A stretch of DNA of 24,251 nt. Source: Anaerolineaceae bacterium UBA6086 (GTDB lineage Bacteria > Chloroflexota > Anaerolineae > Anaerolineales > Anaerolineaceae). The position numbers were made by a program, and so were the translations under genes. Below are positions 1-7,439 of this stretch, piece after piece. The notes under the pieces are model-generated. The model saw only the letters and a program-made list of their open reading frames with translations, was not told where the DNA came from and ran no database searches. The DNA lies in assembly GCA_002436005.1 (NCBI GenBank), contig DIXG01000003.1, forward strand, positions 1-24,251, in the 5' to 3' direction. Position 1 is the stretch's first letter, and the number at the start of each line of letters is the position of its first letter.

Positions 1-126
1 CCTGCAGTCCACACTATCCCACAAATAAGTGGAATTATAACAAAGAATGATTTGAATGTTAATATTAAACTGAGTAATATAAATACTATTATTGCAGAAC
101 CTTTGGAAAGGGTTAGATTTCGTTAA
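1..126 (+). CDS. possible 3' end of a gene entering from the left (partial)
   Basis: Frame 1 is open from the window edge to a TAA at 124-126, giving 41 codons that end in ...EPLERVRFR. The other two + frames are closed by stops within the first 50 bases. The stretch is clearly more AT-rich than the rest of the window, so an open frame of this length is somewhat informative but not conclusive. If real, it converges on the RNase J gene and overlaps its last 14 bases. The protein family is not recognisable from this fragment. The alternative is AT-rich spacer or the edge of a horizontally acquired segment. Confidence 0.3.
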   Translation, partial: PAVHTIPQISGIITKNDLNVNIKLSNINTIIAEPLERVRFR

Positions 127-1759
127 CAGAGACAAAGATATAGGGGCTTCGATTTGTCTCCTGGTAAAAGTAAGATTTGACAGTCTGTAAAATTTCTTTC
201 TCCAGGTAGCCATTGGTTTTGGCAACCGTCTTTTGAATCTGGCTGTGCAGTTTGTCTTTCAGCAGGTCGAGTTCTTCGGGCAGCATAAAGCCGCGTGCAA
301 AGATATCGGGTTTGCCAACGAGCTGTCCGGTTTTCTTGTTGACGGCGAGGTTCACGACCATGATGCCGTCCTGTCCCAGGGATTCGCGTTCCCGGACAAT
401 GCTGCGATCGACATCACCCACGGTGCTGCCATCTACAAAGATATATCCACCCGGGATGCGCTCGCCGAGGTGCAATTCGCCATTGATAAATTCAATGATC
501 TGACCATTCTCGACGACGGCGATATTGTCTTTCGGCACCCCTACTTCCTGGGCAAGGTTGGCGTGCTGTTTGAGCATGCGCAGTTCGCCATGGATAGGGA
601 TAAGGAATTTGGGCCTTACCAGGTGAAGCAATAGTTTCATCTCTTCCTGGCTGGCATGACCGGAAACGTGAACTGGAGCGATATCTTCATAGATCACGTT
701 TGCGCCGCGGCGGAACAGGTTATTGATTGTCCGGTACACCGATTCTTCATTGCCGGGGATAATTTGAGAGGAAAGGATAATGGTATCCCCTTCCCGGATA
801 TCAAATTTGTGATTGGTGCCGTTTGCCAGCCTGCCCATAATAGAACGAGGTTCACCCTGTGAGCCTGTAGCCATCAGGACGACCTGGTTATCGGGCATGG
901 AAAGCGATTTTTCAAGGGAGATGACCAGGCGCTCAGGGAATTTTGCGTACCCGAGCTCGCGGGCCATATTCATATTGTCCACCATGCTTCTGCCGGTGAA
1001 GGCAATCTTGCGTCCATGCCGCTCGGCTGCGTCCACCACTTGCTGCATCCGGGAAATCAGGGAGGCGAAGGTCGTCACCAAAATGCGGCCTTCGGCTTTT
1101 TCAAAGACTTCATCCAATGCGGCGTCAATCACGCGTTCAGACTTGGTCCAGCCGGGCTGGGTGGAATTGGTTGAATCTGCCAGCAACGCCAAAACGCCGC
1201 GTTCGGCAAATTCTGCCAGCTTGGCATAATCGGTTGGCCAGTTATCCACTGGTGTATGGTCGAATTTATAATCCCCGGTGTGAACAATCAGTCCTGCAGG
1301 TGTATCAATGCCCAGACCAATTGCATCTGGAATCGAGTGACACACGTGGAAGAAGTCCACCTTGAAGGGACCAATCTGAATGGTTTCACCGGCTTTGATG
1401 GTACGCAGATCTGCCTTGCCGGATAAGCCGTTGCGGTTCAATTTCACTTCGACCAGGCCGCGGGTCAGCTTGGTGGCGTAAATCGGTACGTTGACGATTT
1501 CCAGAACATGCTGGATAGCGCCAATGTGGTCTTCGTGTCCATGGGTGATGATAATCCCGCGAATTTTGTTTTTTTGGTCTTTGAGGTAGTTTTCAAAATC
1601 GGGGATGATGTAATCAATCCCGATCATGTCATTTTCAGGGAACATGATTCCGGCATCTACGATCAGGGCGTCATCGCCATACTCGTAAATGGTCATATTT
1701 TTCCCCACCTCACCCAATCCCCCAATTGGGATAACTCTTAATATTTTATTGTCATTCAT
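113..1759 (-). CDS. rnj: Ribonuclease J
   Basis: Metallo-beta-lactamase/beta-CASP ribonuclease of the RNase J family, which combines 5'-to-3' exonuclease and endonuclease activity in mRNA decay and rRNA maturation. At 548 residues it has the usual length. Visible motifs are the metal site HGHEDH (73-78), the motif III histidine H141 in CHSIPD, D163 in HTGD, the beta-CASP motif SGHA and the terminal motif PIHGE, so all catalytic elements look intact. The C-terminal roughly 100 residues match the RNase J C-terminal domain. The ATG start is supported by AAGGA about 8 bases upstream on the minus strand. Upstream lies a 358-base region with a promoter and a terminator hairpin that may attenuate this gene. 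Family assignment is very secure; the biological substrates are inferred from the family. Confidence 0.96.
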   Translation of the reverse strand: MNDNKILRVIPIGGLGEVGKNMTIYEYGDDALIVDAGIMFPENDMIGIDYIIPDFENYLKDQKNKIRGIIITHGHEDHIGAIQHVLEIVNVPIYATKLTRGLVEVKLNRNGLSGKADLRTIKAGETIQIGPFKVDFFHVCHSIPDAIGLGIDTPAGLIVHTGDYKFDHTPVDNWPTDYAKLAEFAERGVLALLADSTNSTQPGWTKSERVIDAALDEVFEKAEGRILVTTFASLISRMQQVVDAAERHGRKIAFTGRSMVDNMNMARELGYAKFPERLVISLEKSLSMPDNQVVLMATGSQGEPRSIMGRLANGTNHKFDIREGDTIILSSQIIPGNEESVYRTINNLFRRGANVIYEDIAPVHVSGHASQEEMKLLLHLVRPKFLIPIHGELRMLKQHANLAQEVGVPKDNIAVVENGQIIEFINGELHLGERIPGGYIFVDGSTVGDVDRSIVRERESLGQDGIMVVNLAVNKKTGQLVGKPDIFARGFMLPEELDLLKDKLHSQIQKTVAKTNGYLEKEILQTVKSYFYQETNRSPYIFVSVNEI

Positions 1760-1826
1760 CCTAAATTTCCTTTGATTAATGCTCCTGTGCGCATCTTGAT
1801 AGTGATTGTTAATTGGTTTTCAACAT

Positions 1827-1847
1827 TTTATAATGGGAAATCCCATT
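1827..1847 (-). promoter_or_regulatory. Proximal -10-like box with adjacent palindrome upstream of RNase J
   Basis: On the minus strand a TATAAA box (1832-1827) lies about 70 bases upstream of the RNase J start. It abuts a perfect inverted repeat, AATGGGA and TCCCATT separated by two bases (1832-1847). No good -35 hexamer is visible at 17 bases, so this may be an activator- or repressor-dependent promoter, or simply a small dyad in the leader. Confidence 0.3.
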
Positions 1848-1872
1848 TTGAGGTCTTGTTTTGGTTGCGTCA

Positions 1873-1909
1873 AATAAAAACGCCCTGCGGCACCAGACCG
1901 GGCAGGGCG
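1873..1909 (-). terminator. Rho-independent terminator (minus strand)
   Basis: CGCCCTGC (1881-1888) pairs perfectly with GCAGGGCG (1902-1909). Read on the minus strand, the GC-rich stem is followed directly by TTTTTATTT. No protein gene ends just upstream on that strand, so it terminates either a small RNA or a leader transcript that starts near 1990. Confidence 0.75.
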
Positions 1910-1990
1910 GAGTACTGCTGTTCTCATTTAATCAGTCAATAATACCATTTCTTACCACTGGGCCGACTTAGCCTTTTCTGTTGCTTACCA
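1876..1990 (-). ncRNA. Candidate small RNA or attenuated RNase J leader
   Basis: A consensus-quality promoter (1997-2025) would start transcription near 1990 on the minus strand, and an intrinsic terminator stops it near 1876, giving a transcript of about 115 nt. It contains no convincing ORF. Near the start GGTAAG is repeated (about 1985-1990 and 1951-1957), and the segment between can fold. I do not recognise it as 6S, SRP RNA, tmRNA or a known riboswitch. Since RNase J begins 117 bases beyond the terminator on the same strand, read-through would place this RNA in the RNase J 5' leader. It is a prediction from promoter plus terminator geometry only. Confidence 0.5.
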
Positions 1991-1996
1991 AATGGA

Positions 1997-2025
1997 ATTG
2001 TAGCATGCCGGTAAACGATTGTCAA
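1997..2025 (-). promoter_or_regulatory. Strong sigma-70-type promoter (minus strand)
   Basis: On the minus strand TTGACA (2025-2020) and TACAAT (2002-1997) are separated by exactly 17 bases, close to the ideal housekeeping promoter. It fires towards RNase J, away from the divergent tRNA-Lys promoter about 50 bases away, and drives the candidate leader RNA. Confidence 0.7.
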
Positions 2026-2076
2026 TCAAACCACACGCAAATTTCTATCCACGAACAGCAAAATATCGGTTTAATC

Positions 2077-2104
2077 TTAACTTTTACCCAGTTTGTGCTA
2101 TAAT
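2077..2104 (+). promoter_or_regulatory. tRNA-Lys promoter
   Basis: TATAAT at 2099-2104 is preceded by TGC, making an extended -10 element. A partial -35 (TTAACT, 2077-2082) lies 16 bases upstream. Predicted initiation near 2111 leaves a 5' leader of about 7 bases before the mature tRNA end at 2118. Confidence 0.65.
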
Positions 2105-2117
2105 GACTGCCTGAAAT

Positions 2118-2269
<152 letters not shown>

Positions 2270-2284
2270 GTTCTTTTAAAAAGC

Positions 2285-2457
2285 TGTGAATGGGGAATGG
2301 GGAGTAGGGATTAGGTACTGGGTATTGGGTACTGGGTATTGGGTACTGGGTACTAGGTGTTAGTAAATAGATATTAGGGGATAGGGAAAAATCACTTGAA
2401 GTCACACTGGAATAGATCAGCTGCTTTACCACTCACCACTCACGCTTCGCCATTCAC
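2285..2457. repeat. Heptanucleotide repeat block (RGGxAxT family)
   Basis: From 2285 to 2389 the sequence can be cut into 15 consecutive seven-base units. The core is GGGTACT/GGGTATT (2320-2354), with degenerate units such as GGGGAAT, AGGGATT and AGGTGTT on either side. After a 40-base break, C-rich heptads CCACTCA, CCACTCA and CCATTCA occur at 2429-2456. The outer units GTGAATGG (2286-2293) and CCATTCAC (2450-2457) are inverted copies. The block fills the gap between the tRNA and the Nudix gene and overlaps that gene's stop codon. It resembles the short heptameric tandem repeats known from cyanobacteria and some Chloroflexota. Confidence 0.75.
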
Positions 2458-3008
2458 GATTCTGCTCTACTTTTCAATTCATCAGCCCTGATTTTCTCAA
2501 GGGTGGTTATGGCTGCCCTGAACATGGCTTTTCCGGGGTCTCCCCAATTCACAACATCGTTGATTTTATTCAGCGGAATAAATTTCCGTGCATGGATGTT
2601 TCCAGTCGCTGGGTCGGGCGTTTGAGAGAGAATTTTTACAATTCTGCCGGTGAAACGCCACTGGTAGTACACATTTGGATGGTTTTTATTCGGGAAGAAT
2701 GCCTCAACCCTTTGCACGCCAATGGGCAGCATTTCAGCCAGTGCCACATCCGCTTCTTCCAGTAATTCACGAGCCAGGGTCTGCTCCGGGGTCTCTCCTG
2801 CTTCTGGCGTTCCTCCGGGAATCTTCCAGAGTCCCTTTCCCGATTCGTCGATGACCAAAATTTCATCGTGGGCGTTAAAACAAACCGCGTACACCTGTGT
2901 ACACGGCTGATAACGGTTCATTTCGCTGCGATCCAGGACATCAATCCAGGTCAGCACTGTCTTGCCATCGGCGGTATAAATGGTTTTTTGGTGCATTATC
3001 CCCTTCAT
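2454..3008 (-). CDS. Nudix hydrolase
   Basis: Nudix-family hydrolase of unknown substrate; the family cleaves nucleoside diphosphates linked to another moiety. The Nudix box is visible at about residues 67-89 as GTPEAGE, then REL and EE. The usual Gly near its end is Asp (EEADV instead of EExGV), a tolerated variation. At 184 residues it carries an N-terminal beta extension. The annotated ATG at 3008 has no ribosome site. The second ATG at 2996 follows GGGG closely and is a credible alternative start four codons in. The last codons and the TGA lie in C-rich heptad repeats, so the C-terminus may have been reset by repeat insertion. It lies 54 bases downstream of the lipoprotein gene and could be cotranscribed. 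Confidence 0.9.
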   Translation of the reverse strand: MKGIMHQKTIYTADGKTVLTWIDVLDRSEMNRYQPCTQVYAVCFNAHDEILVIDESGKGLWKIPGGTPEAGETPEQTLARELLEEADVALAEMLPIGVQRVEAFFPNKNHPNVYYQWRFTGRIVKILSQTPDPATGNIHARKFIPLNKINDVVNWGDPGKAMFRAAITTLEKIRADELKSRAES

Positions 3009-3062
3009 TTAATGATGAATGCTTGCCATTCAGGCAATATGAGCCTTTTGCCACGCCTGGCG

Positions 3063-3611
3063 TTATTTGAACAACAGACCAGCTTCTTCTAATGCCGACC
3101 TGAGCCGTTCATCACTGCGTGGATCCTGCCCGGTGTAGAATTCCTGTGTGGGGTAGCCAAGGGAAATTATCAGGGGGGATCCGGCGGGATCAAAGGGCTG
3201 CAAAATCGTTACGCCGTCAAAGGGGAGCGAGGATGCCATTGACCAAAATGCCCCTGCATAGATCCGTTCGCCTTTGGCAAGGATCACAAAAGGAACGCCG
3301 CTCATCGGCATGCCCTGTGAGAAGATGGCGAAAATTTTCTTGTAGGCTTCCTCATTCAGGTTGATGGCGTGGATATCCCAGAGATAATTGTCGATATCCT
3401 CAGTGGTGATGATGGGCTCTTCAGCCAGGGGAAGATCCTTCAATTCATAGCGCTGCATATCAGCCCCACCCATTTGCGAATCAGCCACCAGGTAGAGCTC
3501 AAAAGCTTCGTCACCTTCGCTGGCAGGTTCTTCGACTTCCGCGGTGGGCTGGGTGCATGCACCCAGGATCAGGGTGACCAGTATCATTGAGAACAGTAAA
3601 CTTTTCTTCAT
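3063..3611 (-). CDS. Predicted lipoprotein of unknown function
   Basis: 182 residues beginning with a short basic start (MKK), a hydrophobic segment and a lipobox LGAC with the lipidated Cys at 19, followed by a Glu/Pro-rich linker. It is thus predicted to be a membrane-anchored extracytoplasmic lipoprotein. The mature domain (about 35-182) has no motif I recognise; it is acidic and ends in a short helix-like segment (RLRSALEEAGLLFK). The ATG is preceded by AGGGAGT at a good distance. A TGG-TATATT extended -10 lies at 3671-3676. Substrate and partners are unknown; cotranscription with the downstream Nudix gene is possible. Confidence 0.75.
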   Translation of the reverse strand: MKKSLLFSMILVTLILGACTQPTAEVEEPASEGDEAFELYLVADSQMGGADMQRYELKDLPLAEEPIITTEDIDNYLWDIHAINLNEEAYKKIFAIFSQGMPMSGVPFVILAKGERIYAGAFWSMASSLPFDGVTILQPFDPAGSPLIISLGYPTQEFYTGQDPRSDERLRSALEEAGLLFK

Positions 3612-3670
3612 CTTATCAACTCCCTGCTTTTTGAAAATGCATGGATGGAAAATTTACTTACAGCGTGCTT

Positions 3671-3676
3671 AATATA
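3671..3676 (-). promoter_or_regulatory. Extended -10 element for the lipoprotein gene
   Basis: TATATT on the minus strand, preceded by TGG, about 60 bases upstream of the lipoprotein start. No clear -35 is visible, as is common for extended -10 promoters. Confidence 0.4.
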
Positions 3677-3729
3677 CCACAAGACTTTCCAATCATGTGA
3701 TTTGATCTTTTGCGGCTAAATGATTGGGC

Positions 3730-3735
3730 TATAAT
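3730..3735 (+). promoter_or_regulatory. -10 box for the small membrane protein gene
   Basis: A perfect TATAAT at 3730-3735 with a poor -35 region. Predicted start near 3742 gives a leader of about 24 bases including the GAGAGG ribosome site at 3755-3760. Confidence 0.45.
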
Positions 3736-3765
3736 AAATCTAAAGATGTAATTTGAGAGGTTCAA

Positions 3766-4209
3766 GTGACCACCTACCGTTTGGATCCGGAAAAATTTTC
3801 ACGAGCCCGCCGGAATATTATCCTGACCTATGGATTCCTGAGTCTGATCGGGCTCGGTATCGTGTATCTCAATCTCCGGGATGCGCTCTTTGGCAGCGCC
3901 TGGGGGCTGATTCCTTTTGTGTTTTTCCTTTTCTTTGTGGCTGGCGCAATTGCGGTAAGGGAGCGAAAGAAAACCTGGGAAGCGTTTAATATTACCATCA
4001 GCGATAATACTTTTGTTTATGCTGTCCCGAAAATATCTGAATTCACCTTGAAGAAATCAGAGATTACCGGGGTCAGGCAGGTGCGGCAAGGGCTGATTGT
4101 CTCAACCCGCCTGCGTAAAAATGCCCTGCTGATTTCAAAAGATTTGCGAGACGCAGACTTGCTGGCCATCGGGCGGATTCTGGAGCAGTGGGCGGAAGAG
4201 AAAAATTAA
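3766..4209 (+). CDS. Small two-TM membrane protein with a bPH-like cytosolic domain
   Basis: 147 residues with a GTG start preceded by GAGAGG five bases upstream. Two hydrophobic segments (about residues 17-36 and 44-62) form a hairpin. The rest is an approximately 80-residue soluble beta-rich domain (FNITISDNTFVYAVPK...) ending in an amphipathic helix. This layout resembles small bacterial PH-like (bPH/YdbT-type) membrane proteins, but that is a fold-level guess. Its TAA overlaps the stop codon of the convergent GNAT gene by three bases, with no room for separate terminators. No function can be assigned. Confidence 0.7.
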   Translation: MTTYRLDPEKFSRARRNIILTYGFLSLIGLGIVYLNLRDALFGSAWGLIPFVFFLFFVAGAIAVRERKKTWEAFNITISDNTFVYAVPKISEFTLKKSEITGVRQVRQGLIVSTRLRKNALLISKDLRDADLLAIGRILEQWAEEKN

Positions 4210-4751
4210 TCCGATTCCCTCAAATCTTTTTGCATGTGCCATGCCGGTTCATTGACGTGAACTGTCCTGCCCCTGTGATCCACAAAAGACCAGACACCTG
4301 GTCTGGGTCCCGTCACTCTGTAGCCCAGCCGCTGGTAAAGGCGGAGTGCACCGACATTATCTCTGGCGACGTTGAGGGTGACGAATGTAAATCCCCGTGT
4401 GCGTAAATCCGCTTCAATAAACTGCATCAGGTAGCTGCCTATCCCAAGGCTGCGCCATTCGGGTTTGATGCGGAAAGCAAATACATAGGCATGGGTTTGC
4501 CCATTGGCTGAATCTGGTTCACTGCTGTTCAGCAGCACAAAAGCCTGACCGATCAACTCCCCATTTTTATGTTCGACAATCCACATTAAAACGCGTCCCT
4601 GCCGGCTGTCACGGTAAATGCTGGCAAACATCCGGCGGTATTTCAAATAAACCCCATGCCACTCCAGGGCAGGCAGGTCCGACCGGTTGACAGGGCGGAT
4701 GATCAGATCTTCCGGGTCAAATTTCAATTCCGATGGCGTTCGCTGGGTCAT
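4206..4751 (-). CDS. GNAT-family N-acetyltransferase
   Basis: 181 residues. GNAT enzymes transfer acetyl from acetyl-CoA to amino groups. The acetyl-CoA pyrophosphate loop (motif A, R/QxxGxG) is visible as R100-SLG-I-G105, followed by a helix (SYLMQFIEADLRTRG) and the motif B segment (LNVARDNVGALRLYQRLGYRV) typical of the fold. The C-terminal tail (DHRGRTVHVNEPAWHMQKDL) is not typical of RimI. Substrate is unknown. It is the last gene of the three-gene minus-strand cluster, starting 15 bases after the fusion gene's stop with no obvious Shine-Dalgarno, which suggests translational coupling. Confidence 0.88.
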   Translation of the reverse strand: MTQRTPSELKFDPEDLIIRPVNRSDLPALEWHGVYLKYRRMFASIYRDSRQGRVLMWIVEHKNGELIGQAFVLLNSSEPDSANGQTHAYVFAFRIKPEWRSLGIGSYLMQFIEADLRTRGFTFVTLNVARDNVGALRLYQRLGYRVTGPRPGVWSFVDHRGRTVHVNEPAWHMQKDLRESD

Positions 4752-4766
4752 TGTGTTCTGAATGTT

Positions 4767-7436
4767 CTACTCGTGCGCGTGCTGTTCTGTGTCTACCAGG
4801 ACTTTGAGCAGGGCTTTTTCTTCTTCATGGGAGCAGATTTCCCCATCCAGCCAGGCATCTCGCAAGGCGGTCAGGATTTGCCCGTATGCCGGTGAAGGCG
4901 GCAACCCCATCTTTCTCAAATCGACTCCTGAGGTGTGCGGCTCAACGGCAGCCCACTTGCTCATGTACTGCCACAGCAGTTCGCGGATGGCAGGATCTTG
5001 ATTGAGGATGTGTGCCGCATACAGTGCCAGCTGCGGCGCTTTTTCAAGCTCCTGGACCACCTGGCTGGGTTTTGATCCGGGGAGTTCCGGCAGGACTTGG
5101 TTGAGCCTGCTGGTTGCGATCAGCAATTTCTTGAGGTCGCTTTTAAAGCGTAAGCGTGAGACAATCGAAGCCAGTGTGGTCTCTGGCAGCCGCCCAAGCC
5201 AGACCAAATAGCTGAGCGTCTGACGCAGGTTTGGGGGCTCGGAAGTACCGGAAATATTCCAGATCGGGTCAATCTCCTGGGTCTGGATGGATTGGAGGTC
5301 ATGTCTGAGGGTGTGGTTGCGGGGAAGATCAGGGTGGATGGCGTTCAGGATTCCCAGTTCGCCCAGCCGCTCGATCATCTCCGCCGCTTTGGGCTCTGCC
5401 AGGATCAGGTTGATCTCGTGTCGCAACCTTGCCCCAGTCAGCTTATCCAGCAAGGGCAGGCTTTCATCCATCAATGCCAAAGTGCGGGGTTCGATCCGAA
5501 AACCAAAGCGCTGTTCAAAACGTACGGCTCGCAGCAGTCGGGTGGCATCATCCACAAATGAGAGAGCGTGCAATACCCGGATATGTCCTTTGTGCAGATC
5601 ATCCAATCCGCCCCAGTAATCATATATTTTCCCAAAATGGTCACCATCCAGGCGCAATGCCAAGGTGTTAATGGTGAAATCTCGCCGATGCAGGTCCATT
5701 TTGATGCTGCTGGATTCAACCGTTGGCAGGGCAGCAGGCTGTTCATAGAATTCAGTCCTGGCGGTGATCAGGTCCAGATTTTTGGGTAAGTCAACCTTGC
5801 CCCTATCCTGGTCGATTTGGAGCTGGCTTGCCAGGTCCTCTCTGAGGGCACTGATATTCCATTTGGCGGTGCCAAAGCGCTGATGGCTGAGCACCTTTCC
5901 GCCGAACCGGTCTGCCAGGCGCTGGGCAAAGAAAATAGCATCGCCTTCCACAACCACATCAAAATCCAGGCTGGGACGATCCAGCAGCAGATCGCGCACA
6001 AAACCACCCACGATAAAAATAGGCAGGTTGATTTTGTCTGCTTCAGCAGCCAGCGCGCGTAATAATGCCAGACGAGCAGGCGGCACGGCTTTGGTGAGCT
6101 TGCTAATGACCGCTTGCTGCGAGGGGAGTTCCGGTTTGGGTGTCAGGGTTTTGAGGAAGTCCGTCCGAGTGACGATGCCAATGATTTCATCTGTGTCTGG
6201 AGATACAACAGGCACCTGGCCCCACCCGGTCGTTCCCATCAATGATTGAAGAGTATCCAGGGAAGCATTCGAAGGGATGGTGACATTTCCGGCTGCCATC
6301 AGACTTTCGACGGTCAGGTCAAGGCCGTGATTGATGGCGCGGTCCACCTCGCGGCGATTGAGCAAGCCGACCACCTCGCCTTTGGCAACCACGGGATAGC
6401 CTTCATAACCATACCGCTGCATCAGGCGATGCGCCTCGCTTACCGGGGTTTGCGGCGTGAGGAGGAGCGGGTTTTTGGACATGATGCTGGCGACGGTGAC
6501 AACCGGTTTGACGTGTTGATCCAGTGTGGCGATCATCTCATCAAAACAGGTATCCAGGAATCTCTGGGTGCCAGCCTCGTCCAGTGACTCATCAGGGCGA
6601 ATCAGGGCTGATGCGGCACGCTTGTGTCCGCCGCCGCCCATGGCTTCAGCAACCGCGGCGACGTTCACCTGGTCACTGGTGGAACGTGCTACCAGGCGAA
6701 TGCCCTGCTGGGTGGAGACCAGGAGTAAGAGCGCGTCTGGATTGAGAACATCGCGCATCTTGTGGGCTACGCTCGAAATTTCGTCTTTCACATCCATCGC
6801 GTTCGCTTTTGCAGCCAGGATCGTTTGGTCATGAATCAAAAAGGTCTGAACCTCACGCATGAGCCGGTCATAGAGCTTGCGCTGCTCGGATGAAAGCGGT
6901 GGATAGAGGAATTGCCCAACAATATCCAGGTTTGCCCCCCTTGCAATGCAATAAGCGGCTGCCCTCAGGTCTGCTTCGGTGGTCGACCCATAGCCAAAGG
7001 AGCCTGTGTCTTCATACAGTCCCAGCGCCAGAGTGGTGGCTTGCAGGGGGGTGATGGAGACATTGTCCTGCTGGATGCGAGCTACCATCTGGCTGGCGTT
7101 TGAGCCTGCAGTCACAAGGTGCAGTTCCCATGTCGGGTCGATCTCTTCCCGGATGGGGTGGTGGTCGTAGACGACAACCCGGGTTTCGGGGCTCATCCCC
7201 TTCAGGGTGATCAGGGACTGCGTATCCACCAGGTAAATTACTTCGATGGGTTCACGCGGCAGGTCCTGATAATCGATGTAAGGTAGGTTCTTGCCAAAGC
7301 GCGCCAAGAAGCGGCGTCCGTTGCGGTTAATGTTGCGCGGCAGGAGCGGAATCGCATCGGGATGGATGAGCCATGCGCCTAATTGCGAGGCGAGGGCGTC
7401 CATGTCAGCCTGTTCATGGGTCAGAATGACGTTCAT
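4767..7436 (-). CDS. DHH/DHHA1-CBS-CBS-CCA nucleotidyltransferase fusion protein
   Basis: 889 residues joining two nucleic-acid enzymes. Residues 1-300 form a DHH phosphoesterase: an N-terminal D11-x-D13, the D91-H92-H93 triad, D143 in EDTGSF, and the DHHA1 motif GGGGHKRAAS (267-276). Residues 315-430 hold two CBS domains (a nucleotide-sensing pair). Residues 470-650 form a class-II CCA-adding/poly(A) polymerase head with GGFVRD (477-482), the metal pair D491-x-D493, RRDFTIN (584-590) and DDATRLLRAVRF (629-640). The remainder is the helical body and tail. The family is known from several phyla as a tRNA nucleotidyltransferase fused to a nanoRNase-like domain. The local tRNA-Lys lacks an encoded CCA. 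The ATG follows the upstream stop by three bases, indicating coupling. Confidence 0.93.
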   Translation of the reverse strand: MNVILTHEQADMDALASQLGAWLIHPDAIPLLPRNINRNGRRFLARFGKNLPYIDYQDLPREPIEVIYLVDTQSLITLKGMSPETRVVVYDHHPIREEIDPTWELHLVTAGSNASQMVARIQQDNVSITPLQATTLALGLYEDTGSFGYGSTTEADLRAAAYCIARGANLDIVGQFLYPPLSSEQRKLYDRLMREVQTFLIHDQTILAAKANAMDVKDEISSVAHKMRDVLNPDALLLLVSTQQGIRLVARSTSDQVNVAAVAEAMGGGGHKRAASALIRPDESLDEAGTQRFLDTCFDEMIATLDQHVKPVVTVASIMSKNPLLLTPQTPVSEAHRLMQRYGYEGYPVVAKGEVVGLLNRREVDRAINHGLDLTVESLMAAGNVTIPSNASLDTLQSLMGTTGWGQVPVVSPDTDEIIGIVTRTDFLKTLTPKPELPSQQAVISKLTKAVPPARLALLRALAAEADKINLPIFIVGGFVRDLLLDRPSLDFDVVVEGDAIFFAQRLADRFGGKVLSHQRFGTAKWNISALREDLASQLQIDQDRGKVDLPKNLDLITARTEFYEQPAALPTVESSSIKMDLHRRDFTINTLALRLDGDHFGKIYDYWGGLDDLHKGHIRVLHALSFVDDATRLLRAVRFEQRFGFRIEPRTLALMDESLPLLDKLTGARLRHEINLILAEPKAAEMIERLGELGILNAIHPDLPRNHTLRHDLQSIQTQEIDPIWNISGTSEPPNLRQTLSYLVWLGRLPETTLASIVSRLRFKSDLKKLLIATSRLNQVLPELPGSKPSQVVQELEKAPQLALYAAHILNQDPAIRELLWQYMSKWAAVEPHTSGVDLRKMGLPPSPAYGQILTALRDAWLDGEICSHEEEKALLKVLVDTEQHAHE

Positions 7437-7439
7437 GAT

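Noticed and set aside
97..113. Terminator for RNase J from the AACC...GGTT dyad
   Set aside because: The stem has a bulge and is not followed by a T-run on the minus strand.
2313..2361. Possible CRISPR array in the GGGTAYT repeats
   Set aside because: Units are seven bases with no spacers; this is a tandem microsatellite-like array.
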